A DNA stretch of 44,460 bases, taken from positions 1-44,460 of the forward strand of contig JAHBVH010000070.1 of assembly GCA_019637645.1 (NCBI GenBank). The letters run 5' to 3'. Position numbers and translations under genes: made by a program. Numbering within the stretch: position 1 is the first letter of the stretch; every line of letters starts with the position of its first letter. Shown here one piece after another: positions 33,047 through 40,679 of the stretch. Below the pieces are notes generated by a model. That model ran no database searches. It was not told the origin of the DNA and saw only the letters and a program-made list of their open reading frames with translations. The DNA comes from Caldilineaceae bacterium. Lineage in GTDB: Bacteria > Chloroflexota > Anaerolineae > Caldilineales > Caldilineaceae.

Positions 33047-35095
33047 TTACACCCCATCCCGTTCAATGGCCGTTACCCAAGTACGGGTGAAGAGTTCGGT
33101 TTCTCCTTCATAGGCGGTGAGGGCATTGGCCAGGTGAAAGTGAGTAGCGTCAGCGTGCATTTCGCTGACCGTCTCGACCCGTACTTGCCACGCATCGCGG
33201 CCTAAGCCCACTTGTCGCTCACAGCGAACATGAGCCGCGAGCGGGTCCCCATCAACAATCGTATAGGTATCATTGAGCAGGCTTGTGTAGGTAATGCCAT
33301 CGGGCAGGAGGCGGCGTGCGCCCTCATCGCTATAATCGATCAGGCGAGTGGTACGGTTGATCAAGTCGTGCTCGACCAGCCGTTTGCGTAGATCGGGACG
33401 CAACGTTTCACACGCCAGGAGCGGGGCGGCTTCAGCCGGGAGGAACGTTATGTGGTCATCGGCTGCGGTGGGCGGACGGCGCGGCAGGGTCAAATAACTT
33501 GCTGGCCCTGTCTCCAGGGTCAAGGTAACAGGAAGCGGGGAAGGCCAAGCATGGGGCCAATAGGTGGGAGCGACGGCAACCCGCCAACAGTGACCAACAG
33601 GCAAGATGTAGCCAATGGCATTGAGACGCACGGTGATGGTATAGGGCTGGCCAGGTGTTAAGGGCGTGGGCTGGGTATGACTCTCACGATGGGTCAGGTT
33701 GAGTAGCCCCCAACTGACCAAGGTGGATGCGCCATCCAGGGCAACATCACAAAGGCGCACGGCGACCAACGCTTGGGGCTGATCCGAGCGCAACGTCAAG
33801 GTGACTTCGGGAAAGCCAAGGTAGGCAGTGCGTGCGGTCGCTGGTGCGGAAGTAAAGCAGCGCGACACGCTATCTTCTGCCTGTTGATCCGAAGCCAAAT
33901 CGCCCGGTGAACCAAAGGGACACCAGACGCCCGCATAGAGACCATGGGTTTGCACACTAGGGCAAGTTAGGGGCTGGCCCGTGGTTGGTGGATGGGTGAT
34001 GAGTTGGTCAGCCGCCAGCCAATAGGTGCTGGCGGCCACGGCAGGCGCCGGCCAGCTTGGTTCCGCGGCCCACTGCCCGGCGCGATAGGGATAAAAGGTC
34101 GCGGGCCGGGCACTCTCCATGAGATAGGCGCGCAGCTGTGGCTCGCGCATGATGCCAGTATCGTGGCCCTTGAGCCAATAGTCCCACCAGCGGAGACACT
34201 CTTGATGAAAGCCAATCTGGGGTCCCGGCACCGCCACTTCGGGGTATTCATGGGCCCACGGACCGATCAGCCCCAATTTGGGACAGGCCAAACCTTCCAA
34301 CATGCGGAGAATGGCGTTGGTGTAGCCATCGGTCCAGCCACCCACGGCAAAGACGGCACACTCGATGGCGCGGTAATCCTCGTTGATCGAACCATGCTGC
34401 CAGAAGGCATCGCGCCGTTGGTGGGCCACCCACGCTTCGACGTGGGGTGGGCTCTTCTCCAGCCGCTCCAGCCACATGGCTTTCCACGCCTCTCCCACCA
34501 CTTTGGGGTCCGGTGGCCGGGCATTGTAGGCCAACATGATCGACGCCCACCAGAGCATGTCCGAGGCCAAGAGACAACCGCCCATGTAGTGAACATCATC
34601 GGCATAGCGATCGTCGGTGGAGCAGAGGGTGATAATCGCTTTCAAGGCTGGTGGTCGGCGCGCCGCGACTTGGAGGGCATTAAAGCCGCCCCACGATTTG
34701 CCAAACATCCCCACCGCGCCGGTACACCAGGGTTGGGCCGCCAGCCAGGCGATTACGACCAGGGCGTCGTCTTGTTCCTGTTGCAGATATTCATCATAGA
34801 GAATGCCATCGGAGTCGCCACTCCCGCGCATGTCCACGCGGACCGACGCATAGCCGTGACCGGCAAAGTAGGGATGGCGGATCGAATCGCGCAACGCAGT
34901 AAAGTCGTTTTTACGATAAGGAATATATTCGAGCAAGGCCGGGACTGGCTTTGTCGCGGCATCGAGAGGCAGCCAGATCCGCGCGGCCAGGCGTGTCCCA
35001 TCTGGCAACGGAATCCAACAGTGAGAAATTTCCTGCACAGGATAAGGGAAGTCCTCTTTGATCTGAAGCAAGTTGTCACGAACGTTAAAGACCAT
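33047..35095 (-). CDS. CocE/NonD family hydrolase (X-Pro dipeptidyl-peptidase-like)
   Basis: 682 residues. The N-terminal alpha/beta-hydrolase domain (S15 family) has the nucleophile elbow FGKSWGGFN with Ser134; the acid residue is likely the Asp in GGWTDGYTN and the base the His in GPWAHEYPE. WWDYWLKGHDTGI is a typical CocE/NonD motif. The C-terminal part is the jelly-roll PepX_C domain (about 350-560), after which about 120 extra residues follow that I cannot place. Such enzymes cut esters or X-Pro peptides, but the substrate cannot be assigned. No signal peptide is visible, so it is probably cytoplasmic. Convergent with the esterase-like gene. Confidence 0.93.
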   Translation of the reverse strand: MVFNVRDNLLQIKEDFPYPVQEISHCWIPLPDGTRLAARIWLPLDAATKPVPALLEYIPYRKNDFTALRDSIRHPYFAGHGYASVRVDMRGSGDSDGILYDEYLQQEQDDALVVIAWLAAQPWCTGAVGMFGKSWGGFNALQVAARRPPALKAIITLCSTDDRYADDVHYMGGCLLASDMLWWASIMLAYNARPPDPKVVGEAWKAMWLERLEKSPPHVEAWVAHQRRDAFWQHGSINEDYRAIECAVFAVGGWTDGYTNAILRMLEGLACPKLGLIGPWAHEYPEVAVPGPQIGFHQECLRWWDYWLKGHDTGIMREPQLRAYLMESARPATFYPYRAGQWAAEPSWPAPAVAASTYWLAADQLITHPPTTGQPLTCPSVQTHGLYAGVWCPFGSPGDLASDQQAEDSVSRCFTSAPATARTAYLGFPEVTLTLRSDQPQALVAVRLCDVALDGASTLVSWGLLNLTHRESHTQPTPLTPGQPYTITVRLNAIGYILPVGHCWRVAVAPTYWPHAWPSPLPVTLTLETGPASYLTLPRRPPTAADDHITFLPAEAAPLLACETLRPDLRKRLVEHDLINRTTRLIDYSDEGARRLLPDGITYTSLLNDTYTIVDGDPLAAHVRCERQVGLGRDAWQVRVETVSEMHADATHFHLANALTAYEGETELFTRTWVTAIERDGV

Positions 35096-35127
35096 GGGGC
35101 AACATTCCCTTACATAGCATCAACCTG

Positions 35128-35155
35128 GCCGGTTTTGAAAACCTGACAGCGGCCT
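35128..35155. repeat. Degenerate GGTTTTGAAAACC palindrome
   Basis: A GGTTTTGAAAACC core flanked by GGCC on both sides, with a CTGACAG segment on the right only. It looks like a decayed member of the palindrome family, 33 bases upstream of the hydrolase start. Confidence 0.55.
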
Positions 35156-35230
35156 GCCTTGGCAGTTGTGGGTGCCACGGGGCCAGCCAGATATGCGGTT
35201 TGTGCGTCAATGTTGGTCAGTGTAACGCGC

Positions 35231-35260
35231 TTTACAGGGGCTGTCAACACTGTTTATAAT
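35231..35260 (+). promoter_or_regulatory. Candidate promoter of the MFS gene
   Basis: TTTACA (35231-35236) and a consensus TATAAT (35255-35260) are separated by 18 bases, giving a predicted start about 95 bases upstream of the ATG. The resulting leader contains the palindrome at 35302-35344. Confidence 0.6.
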
Positions 35261-35301
35261 AGAGGGTTTCAGGCGCAAGGGTGACATTTAATTGATCAGT
35301 A

Positions 35302-35344
35302 GGGCTAGCGCTGACCGGTTTGGGAAACCTAACTGCACTAGCCC
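35302..35344. repeat. Palindrome in the MFS gene leader
   Basis: GGGCTAG and CTAGCCC are perfect arms around a centre reading CCGGTTTGGGAAACC, the core type of the palindrome family. It lies between the candidate promoter and the AGGAG at 35351-35355, so it would be in the 5' untranslated region and end just before the ribosome site. Confidence 0.75.
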
Positions 35345-35362
35345 ACCAGCAGGAGAATCGAT

Positions 35363-36559
35363 ATGCAGCGGCTACAGCACTTTGTGTATTGGAATCGCGA
35401 TCTAGGGCTGATCTATCTCAGCATGTTTCTGTGGGGGTTGGGTGCCTATCTCTATTATTATTTACAGCCCCTTTATGTAACCCAATTAGGAGCATCACCG
35501 GCACAGGTGGGGTTGGCGCTGGGGCTGGGAAGCTTTGTCGTCACCTTTTTATACGCGCCGATCGGACTATGGGCGGATCGGTATGGGCGCAAATATGTGA
35601 TTCTGCTCGGTTGGGTGATGGGTACTTTGTCGGCCTTTGCCATGACCTTTGCGCCCGATTGGCGCTGGTTTACCCCCGCGTTGGCGGTTTACGTTCTCTC
35701 TAACTTTGCGGTAGCCGTGCTCTATGGCTATGTCACGACCTGTACACCGGTGGAGCGCCGCGCGGAAGCCTTTGCGCTGCTTTCTAGCACAATTTCGTTG
35801 GGGAGCATTGTCGCGCCAGCCATTGGCGGTTGGATCGGGGAACAATTTGGGCTGCGGGCGGTCTATCTAACGGCCTCGCTTATTTACACCGGTTCAACCT
35901 TGGTGTTGCTGCCCTTGCGTAACCAAGCGCCAGAGCCCAGCGCCAACCGCCATAGTGCTAGCGCGCTGTTGCATAACCGGGCTTTTCTGGGCCAAATTCT
36001 CCTGGTCTTTTTTCTCTTCTTTGCCATTGATGTGGGATTGGTCTTGGCCCCCAAATACTTGGAAGAGGTGCGGGGGTTGACCATTAACGAAATCGGCTGG
36101 TTGGGGACCTGGAGCGCGTTAGGTGTGGTGGTTCTGGTCTATGGCCTGAGCAAGCTGCGTGGAGAAGGCTTACCCGCGCTCCTATTGAGTCTATTCCTGG
36201 TCCTCGTCGGCTTGATCTTGTTATGGCTGGGCGGCAACCAGCTCTGGCTGCTGGCGGTGGCCTTTGTGCTCAACGGCGGGAATCGGCTGATCCGCCCATC
36301 GGTTCTGGTGCGGATTGGAAGCCTGCTGCGCCCAGAGAATTTGAGCTTTGGCTTAGGCATTCAACAAACCGCGATGCAACTAGGGCTGGCGCTCTCGCCC
36401 ACGGTCGCGGGGCTCCTATATGCGCGACAGCCCAGTTGGCCGCTCTATGCGGGAATCGGCAGCGTGGCGCTCATGTTGGTGGTCACCGGCTTGGTTGCCT
36501 TTTCTGACACCACCCGCCCCCTCCCACCGACCAAAGAACAACCGGTAGGGGAAGCCTAA
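35363..36559 (+). CDS. Major facilitator superfamily transporter
   Basis: 398 residues with about 12 predicted membrane helices in two halves. The loop between helices 2 and 3 reads GLWADRYGRKYV, the classical MFS G-x3-D-x2-GR-(K/R) motif. Helix-rich segments such as AFAMTFAPDW and ALGVVVLVYGL follow. There is no large extramembrane domain. The ATG at 35363 has AGGAG seven bases upstream. The substrate is unknown; drug efflux or sugar/organic acid transport are all possible. A same-strand membrane protein starts 107 bases downstream with its own TATAAT. Confidence 0.9.
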   Translation: MQRLQHFVYWNRDLGLIYLSMFLWGLGAYLYYYLQPLYVTQLGASPAQVGLALGLGSFVVTFLYAPIGLWADRYGRKYVILLGWVMGTLSAFAMTFAPDWRWFTPALAVYVLSNFAVAVLYGYVTTCTPVERRAEAFALLSSTISLGSIVAPAIGGWIGEQFGLRAVYLTASLIYTGSTLVLLPLRNQAPEPSANRHSASALLHNRAFLGQILLVFFLFFAIDVGLVLAPKYLEEVRGLTINEIGWLGTWSALGVVVLVYGLSKLRGEGLPALLLSLFLVLVGLILLWLGGNQLWLLAVAFVLNGGNRLIRPSVLVRIGSLLRPENLSFGLGIQQTAMQLGLALSPTVAGLLYARQPSWPLYAGIGSVALMLVVTGLVAFSDTTRPLPPTKEQPVGEA

Positions 36560-36566
36560 CTTGTGG

Positions 36567-36617
36567 TATAATCCATAGCAGTTACGCGCTAACCCCGACA
36601 CCTGTCAGGTGTATCGG
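36567..36617 (+). promoter_or_regulatory. Extended -10 promoter followed by a palindrome
   Basis: TGGTATAAT is an extended -10 element (TATAAT at 36567-36572). It is followed by GTTACGC and the palindrome CCGACACCTGTCAGGTGTATCGG (36595-36617), whose core CACCTGTCAGGTG is perfect. The ATG of the DUF4129 gene is at 36667. The arrangement resembles the gdh upstream region. Confidence 0.5.
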
Positions 36618-36666
36618 ATACCCAGCACATCGGCACGCAATTATGCCCAGATAAGCAACCAGAATC

Positions 36667-38118
36667 ATGCTTCTTACCAATCGTCGTTATCGTACCCTTT
36701 TTATCGCCTTGGCGGGCATGGAAGTCGCTTGGTTCATTCCCTGGGCACTCACTTTCTTTGCTTGGCTGCAACCGGACCGTTCACCGCTGCCGCCGCTCCT
36801 TGCCAACCTGGGTCTCTACTCGCCCTGGGCGCTCTTTGGCATCAGTTGGGGCCTCATGCTGCTCTATCTGTTAGGGGCCGATCTCCTCAACCGCTGGCAA
36901 ATAGATTCGCCTCTCTACGAAGTCGCGCTGGTCGGGATCGTGTTGGGCACGGCCTTGCTCCTGATCCGCCTTTTGCTCTTTCCCACCCTAGCACCATGGG
37001 ATCTACGCTGGTTGGCGGCTGTGGTTAGTGCGCTCTTTACCACAGCCGCCGCCAGCAGTGCCATCCTTTTTCTGCTAGTGATCAATCTCTTTCTCTGGCT
37101 CCGCGTCGCCACCGCCACCGATCGCGCGCTAACCTTTTTTAGCGTGGGCATGAGCTTTCGCGTGGGCATGCTCTTGGCGCTGGTGGGCAACACGCTTCTC
37201 ATTCTTGTCGCGCGCCGCCCAGTAGAAGTAGCTATTGCCTACTTCTGGCTCTTCTTTGCCTTTGGCCTAGTAGCCGTGGCCGTGGCGCGCATCGATGAAA
37301 AGGCGCTGGGGGCAGCCCAAAGCAGTGGCGCGACCTTGCCCTGGGGCCGCTTTAGCCAACTGCTGCTGATGCTCGGTGCGACCATGACCGCGGCCATCGC
37401 TGTGGCCCAAGTCTACACACCCACGAATGTTCGTACCGTGCTGGGTTGGTTTTCACCCCTGTGGAACTTCCTCGGCAATCTTTTTTTGACGATTCTCTAT
37501 ACGGTGCTCTGGATCATTGCGCCCTGGCTGGAACGCCTGATCAATTTTATTCGCAGCCTCATGGCCGATTTGGAGCCCCAGCAGCAACAGGAGATACAAC
37601 TTGGGGATCTGCAACTGGATCAACTAGCCACGAGCGAAACAGCGGAAAATTTTGTCATGTTGCGCTACTGTTTGGTCGCGCTGATCATCACCGTCGTTGT
37701 TATCGTGCTCTTGCTGCTCTTTGTCCGCAGTCGCCGCCGGGGCCTGCCCGAAGAGAAAGAAGAGAGCGGCCAGGAAGGCTTGGCATTGGGGAGCAATCCT
37801 TTTGCACGGCTGCGCGACCTGGGTAAACTGCTGCGCCGCTATGGCTTCGGCCCAGGTCTCTTGGCCGCGATTTCGGTCCAGAATATCTATGCGAATGTTT
37901 GCCGACTGGCCGCCAAACAAGGCCACCCACGCGCCCCAGCCCAATCGCCCGACGAATACCTTTCCCATCTTTTAACCGCTTTCCCCACCCAAAACGAGGC
38001 CATCACCCGCCTCACCACGGCTTATATGCGGGTTCACTATGGCGACCGCGCCGTCGATGAAACCGAATTAGCCCAACTCCGCGCCGATTACGTGGTATTG
38101 CAGGAAGAAACGCAGTAA
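36667..38118 (+). CDS. Polytopic membrane protein with C-terminal DUF4129 domain
   Basis: 483 residues. The first 270 or so hold about eight membrane helices with short loops. One further helix lies near 330-350 (CLVALIITVVVIVLLLLFV), followed by a basic stretch and a cytoplasmic helical domain matching DUF4129 (about 395-475: YANVCRLAAKQGHPR, ...SPDEYLSHLL, TTAYMRVHYG). DUF4129 tails occur in bacterial proteins linked to transglutaminase-like and MoxR/DUF58/VWA clusters, so it may work with the VWA genes at the window's end, though they are 4 kb away on the other strand. The ATG at 36667 lacks a clear ribosome site. Function unknown. Confidence 0.75.
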   Translation: MLLTNRRYRTLFIALAGMEVAWFIPWALTFFAWLQPDRSPLPPLLANLGLYSPWALFGISWGLMLLYLLGADLLNRWQIDSPLYEVALVGIVLGTALLLIRLLLFPTLAPWDLRWLAAVVSALFTTAAASSAILFLLVINLFLWLRVATATDRALTFFSVGMSFRVGMLLALVGNTLLILVARRPVEVAIAYFWLFFAFGLVAVAVARIDEKALGAAQSSGATLPWGRFSQLLLMLGATMTAAIAVAQVYTPTNVRTVLGWFSPLWNFLGNLFLTILYTVLWIIAPWLERLINFIRSLMADLEPQQQQEIQLGDLQLDQLATSETAENFVMLRYCLVALIITVVVIVLLLLFVRSRRRGLPEEKEESGQEGLALGSNPFARLRDLGKLLRRYGFGPGLLAAISVQNIYANVCRLAAKQGHPRAPAQSPDEYLSHLLTAFPTQNEAITRLTTAYMRVHYGDRAVDETELAQLRADYVVLQEETQ

Positions 38119-38215
38119 AACCCCTTCCCAAAGCTGGTGCAGTGCGCCAGCCCAATCGATCCACTTTTGCCCTGCGGGTACACCATCAATTGACCGATGT
38201 ATTCTTCATGCTTCC

Positions 38216-38239
38216 TTGTTAACCTAACAGTGTTAACAA
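38216..38239. repeat. TTGTTAAC hairpin after the DUF4129 gene
   Basis: TTGTTAAC and GTTAACAA are perfect 8-base arms around eight bases, about 100 bases after the stop. It could be a weak terminator but has no T run. Confidence 0.5.
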
Positions 38240-38368
38240 CAAATTGCATCACACAACCCATTGCTTAAAATTTCCTATACCCTTACATCATCTATCCATC
38301 GGTCGATACCCATCGTCGCTGACTTCGTAGCCCCCTATCACCCATGATCTAAAAGCTAGAGGCCCCTT

Positions 38369-38542
38369 ATGCATACCCAGCGGCATATCCACCCGGTCGT
38401 TGCTCTTCTGCTTGCGCTTACCACCTTGCTGGCACCAAGCGCCCCTGTTCTGCGCGCCCAAGAGGGCACTTCGGTTTGGCTCCCCCTCATTAGCCAGGGT
38501 ACGCCAGCCAACAAAATGTACGCTTTCCTTACTACAAAATGA
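38369..38542 (+). pseudogene. Truncated secreted-protein remnant with a WLPLI motif
   Basis: A 57-codon open frame that starts like a secreted protein: MHTQRHIHP, a hydrophobic core VVALLLALTTLLA, and a cleavage site near LRAQE. It continues TSVWLPLISQG and stops at a TGA whose three bases are also the first three of the left arm of an inverted repeat (38540-38551 with 38612-38623). I read it as the front end of a gene cut by an insertion or rearrangement. The LPLI motif recurs at the C-terminus of the 963-residue protein upstream. A genuine small secreted protein is the alternative. Confidence 0.45.
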
Positions 38543-38623
38543 TTGAAACTTTTGATTCGTACTGCTGTACGCGCTATCGGATGTGATGACAGCCACCACT
38601 GGCAGATAAATAAGTTTCAATCA
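38540..38623. repeat. 84-bp unit bounded by 12-bp inverted repeats
   Basis: TGATTGAAACTT (38540-38551) and AAGTTTCAATCA (38612-38623) are perfect inverted arms 60 bases apart; with one extra base the match extends to AAAA/TTTT outside. The inside has no open frame. It could be a tiny MITE-like insertion or a leader hairpin of the SH3b gene, whose start is 56 bases downstream. Confidence 0.5.
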
Positions 38624-38678
38624 GTTTTACTTTAAACTTAAGCTAGTTTAGATAATTTACAAAAGGAAATGTGTTCTG

Positions 38679-39842
38679 ATGCGAGTAATTTTTTCTATTC
38701 TGATCTTTGTTTTGCTGATGATGTTGACTGCTCTAGTCACTGTAGCCCAAGGATCATCAGCAACGATAGTTCGTCATGCCAATGTCCGATCCGGGCCAGG
38801 TACCGGCTACAAACTTGTTGGAAAGGCAAAAGCCGGTGATATCATTACCGTTCTGGAGGTGAGCGATGATGGGGAATGGCTCAGGATCGGCGACAGCCAG
38901 TGGGTCGCTAGTTTTCGTGTGAGCGTGCCGTCTCCCGCTGCATCAACAGTGGCCGTCGCTGTCACGGCCACACCGACATCTCGACCGTCGGTCAGTAGCG
39001 CCCCACTGGATGGAATCATCGGCGGTCCGTGCGAAAAGGCAAGCGACACCGATCTGTGGCGGGTTTACGAGGTCTGGTGCGATGACGATACGGCCCAAAA
39101 TATTTGGTCGATCTCATATGTTTATAAGGGTGGGAACCTACCACTTGTCCTTGGCCTGCCGGATCAGGTCAAGGCTCTGTTGCCACCGGATTACAAGTGC
39201 GAACCAGAAGGTCGAGCCGACGTGAGCGGGAATAAGATGACATCGCAGCTTCTCTTTGGCTGCGACAGCGCTCTCTACCGCCAGCAGTTCAGCGAGCAAC
39301 AGTGGATTGACAACTTTACAGTGCCAGGGATGTTTACCATAATTGTTTATTTTTATCATACTGATACGGGAATCGAGGACGAAACGTATGTCAATATCGG
39401 ATATAGCACCTACTTCGTCGGCAAAGACGGCAATATGCTAACTACGCCTGACTATACCGATGCCGATATTGGCATGTCCCAGCCGACGCAAGCCCCAACG
39501 CTAGCGCTGACAGAAGCATCAACGCGAACGCCAACGGCAACACCAATACCGCCAGCAGGACAAAAAGCAGATTCAGATCTCTTGTGTAGCACCTACAATT
39601 CAGCCTGGGATGGGTCTGTATTCGAGGTAGATCGATGGCTAAAGCAAAAGCTGAATGATCCTGGCTCGCTTGAGTATATCGACTGGTATCAGTTATTCGA
39701 GATTGATAAAGGCATATGCGGTGTGCGCGTCGAATTTAGAGCTAAAAATGGCTTTGGCAGCTACGTGATGGCCGACTGGGTATTTCTAATTGACGCCCAA
39801 GCGAACGTACTTGGATATGAGGAGTACGCCAATTTGAGGTAG
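38679..39842 (+). CDS. Secreted SH3b-domain protein
   Basis: 387 residues. A signal peptide occupies about 1-24 (MRVIFSILIFVLLMMLTALV, ending TVAQG). A bacterial SH3 domain follows: ATIVRHANVRSGPGTGYKLVGKAKAGD, then WLRIGDSQWVASFRV (about 26-82). A Pro/Thr/Ser-rich linker (about 84-108), a globular region with no match I recognise (about 110-260), a second Thr-rich linker (about 265-290) and a last globular region ending EEYANLR follow. SH3b domains bind peptidoglycan or matrix, so an extracellular wall-associated role is plausible. The codon use is less GC-rich than its neighbours. Confidence 0.82.
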   Translation: MRVIFSILIFVLLMMLTALVTVAQGSSATIVRHANVRSGPGTGYKLVGKAKAGDIITVLEVSDDGEWLRIGDSQWVASFRVSVPSPAASTVAVAVTATPTSRPSVSSAPLDGIIGGPCEKASDTDLWRVYEVWCDDDTAQNIWSISYVYKGGNLPLVLGLPDQVKALLPPDYKCEPEGRADVSGNKMTSQLLFGCDSALYRQQFSEQQWIDNFTVPGMFTIIVYFYHTDTGIEDETYVNIGYSTYFVGKDGNMLTTPDYTDADIGMSQPTQAPTLALTEASTRTPTATPIPPAGQKADSDLLCSTYNSAWDGSVFEVDRWLKQKLNDPGSLEYIDWYQLFEIDKGICGVRVEFRAKNGFGSYVMADWVFLIDAQANVLGYEEYANLR

Positions 39843-40145
39843 TCCCATCTGAGTTAGGTTAAAGCGAAGAGACGCATTGCTACGTCTTATGCTATCGTCG
39901 ATGTGGTACGCCACCGACGAAGCGGATGGATCTTTATGGCATATTGACCACCTAACAGAGATCGCGTTGTTTTGCCAAACACCTCAACAGCTATACCTGC
40001 CTTATGTCAAACGGTAAGCCGACAGCTTACGGAATACTATTGCAAACTAAAAATTAGTGATAGCGCTTGCTTCCTTACAGAAATATTCTGTGTACAATCA
40101 TCTATAGCATTGAATCAAATTACTCTGTCACGAAAAGGAACACTT

Positions 40146-40469
40146 ATGGCTTACTCCATTAACGCGCGGGTCTTTGCTTATTGGGAAGATGATGAATACT
40201 ACTACCCTGCAACTGTTACCAAAATTGAAAATGATGATATTTATATCCGCTATGACGACGGCGGGGAAGAGTGGACCACGAGCGATTATCTCGCCGATTT
40301 GGCAGTAGCGGTTGGTGATGAAATCGAGAGTATGTGGTCTGAGGACGAGGAGTATTATGCCGCTGAAGTGACCGAAGTGAGGGGCGAGCAAGTTCGGATC
40401 ACCTGGGATGATGACGAGAGTGAAGAATGGACGACCATGAGCACCCTCCGCACCTGGGATGATGAGTAA
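40146..40469 (+). CDS. Acidic double Tudor-like domain protein
   Basis: 107 residues from ATG 40146, which has AAAAGGA seven bases upstream; the open frame to 39972 is not credible. It consists of two similar halves. Half 1 (about 5-48) reads ARVFAYWEDDEYYYPATVTKI ... YDDGGEEWTT and half 2 (about 55-98) DEIESMWSEDEEYYAAEVTE ... WDDDESEEWTT. The pattern of a Trp-aromatic strand, Y-x-A-x-VT, a short turn and D-x-EEWTT is that of Tudor/SH3-like barrels, which in eukaryotes bind modified histones and are rare in bacteria. Strongly acidic, no signal peptide, cytoplasmic. A terminator hairpin overlaps its stop. Ligand unknown. Confidence 0.72.
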   Translation: MAYSINARVFAYWEDDEYYYPATVTKIENDDIYIRYDDGGEEWTTSDYLADLAVAVGDEIESMWSEDEEYYAAEVTEVRGEQVRITWDDDESEEWTTMSTLRTWDDE

Positions 40470-40503
40470 GGGCTAAGCTGAAATACACCTTAGCCCTTAT
40501 TCT
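40467..40503 (+). terminator. Terminator overlapping the Tudor-like gene stop
   Basis: TAAGGGCTAAG and CTTAGCCCTTA form a perfect 11-bp stem around 11 bases, with TTCTT after it. The stem begins with the stop codon itself. Confidence 0.8.
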
Positions 40504-40540
40504 TGTAGGTGCGCTTGCAGTTTGCGCGATATCCAGGGTA

Positions 40541-40546
40541 TATAAT
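40541..40546 (+). promoter_or_regulatory. TATAAT box upstream of gdh
   Basis: A consensus TATAAT lies 139 bases before the gdh start and 20 bases before the composite palindrome. The best -35 (TTGCAG, 40515-40520) is 20 bases away, longer than ideal. If active, the transcript would carry the palindrome in its leader. Confidence 0.4.
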
Positions 40547-40565
40547 GGGCTTTCATTCAAATGAA

Positions 40566-40640
40566 AGTTACGCAGTTGATCAGCGTGACCAGACCTGACA
40601 GGTTTAATAAACCTGTCAGGTCTGGCCCAAGTACGTAACT
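40566..40640. repeat. Composite palindromic repeat, copy B
   Basis: Terminal AGTTACG (40566-40572) and CGTAACT (40634-40640) are perfect inverted ends. Inside is a perfect 17-bp stem, CCAGACCTGACAGGTTT (40589-40605) with its complement (40609-40625), around AAT. Copy A at 20846-20921 shares ends, order and orientation. The element ends 26 bases before the AAAGGAG ribosome site of gdh. Confidence 0.88.
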
Positions 40641-40679
40641 CCTATCAACTTGATTTCTGCGTCGTAAAGGAGTTTTTCA

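Noticed and set aside
33992..35146. 384-codon plus-strand frame opposite the CocE/NonD gene
   Set aside because: It is fully antisense to a clear hydrolase gene and its translation is low-information (frequent G, H, R, Q) without any motif; such frames arise from codon bias.
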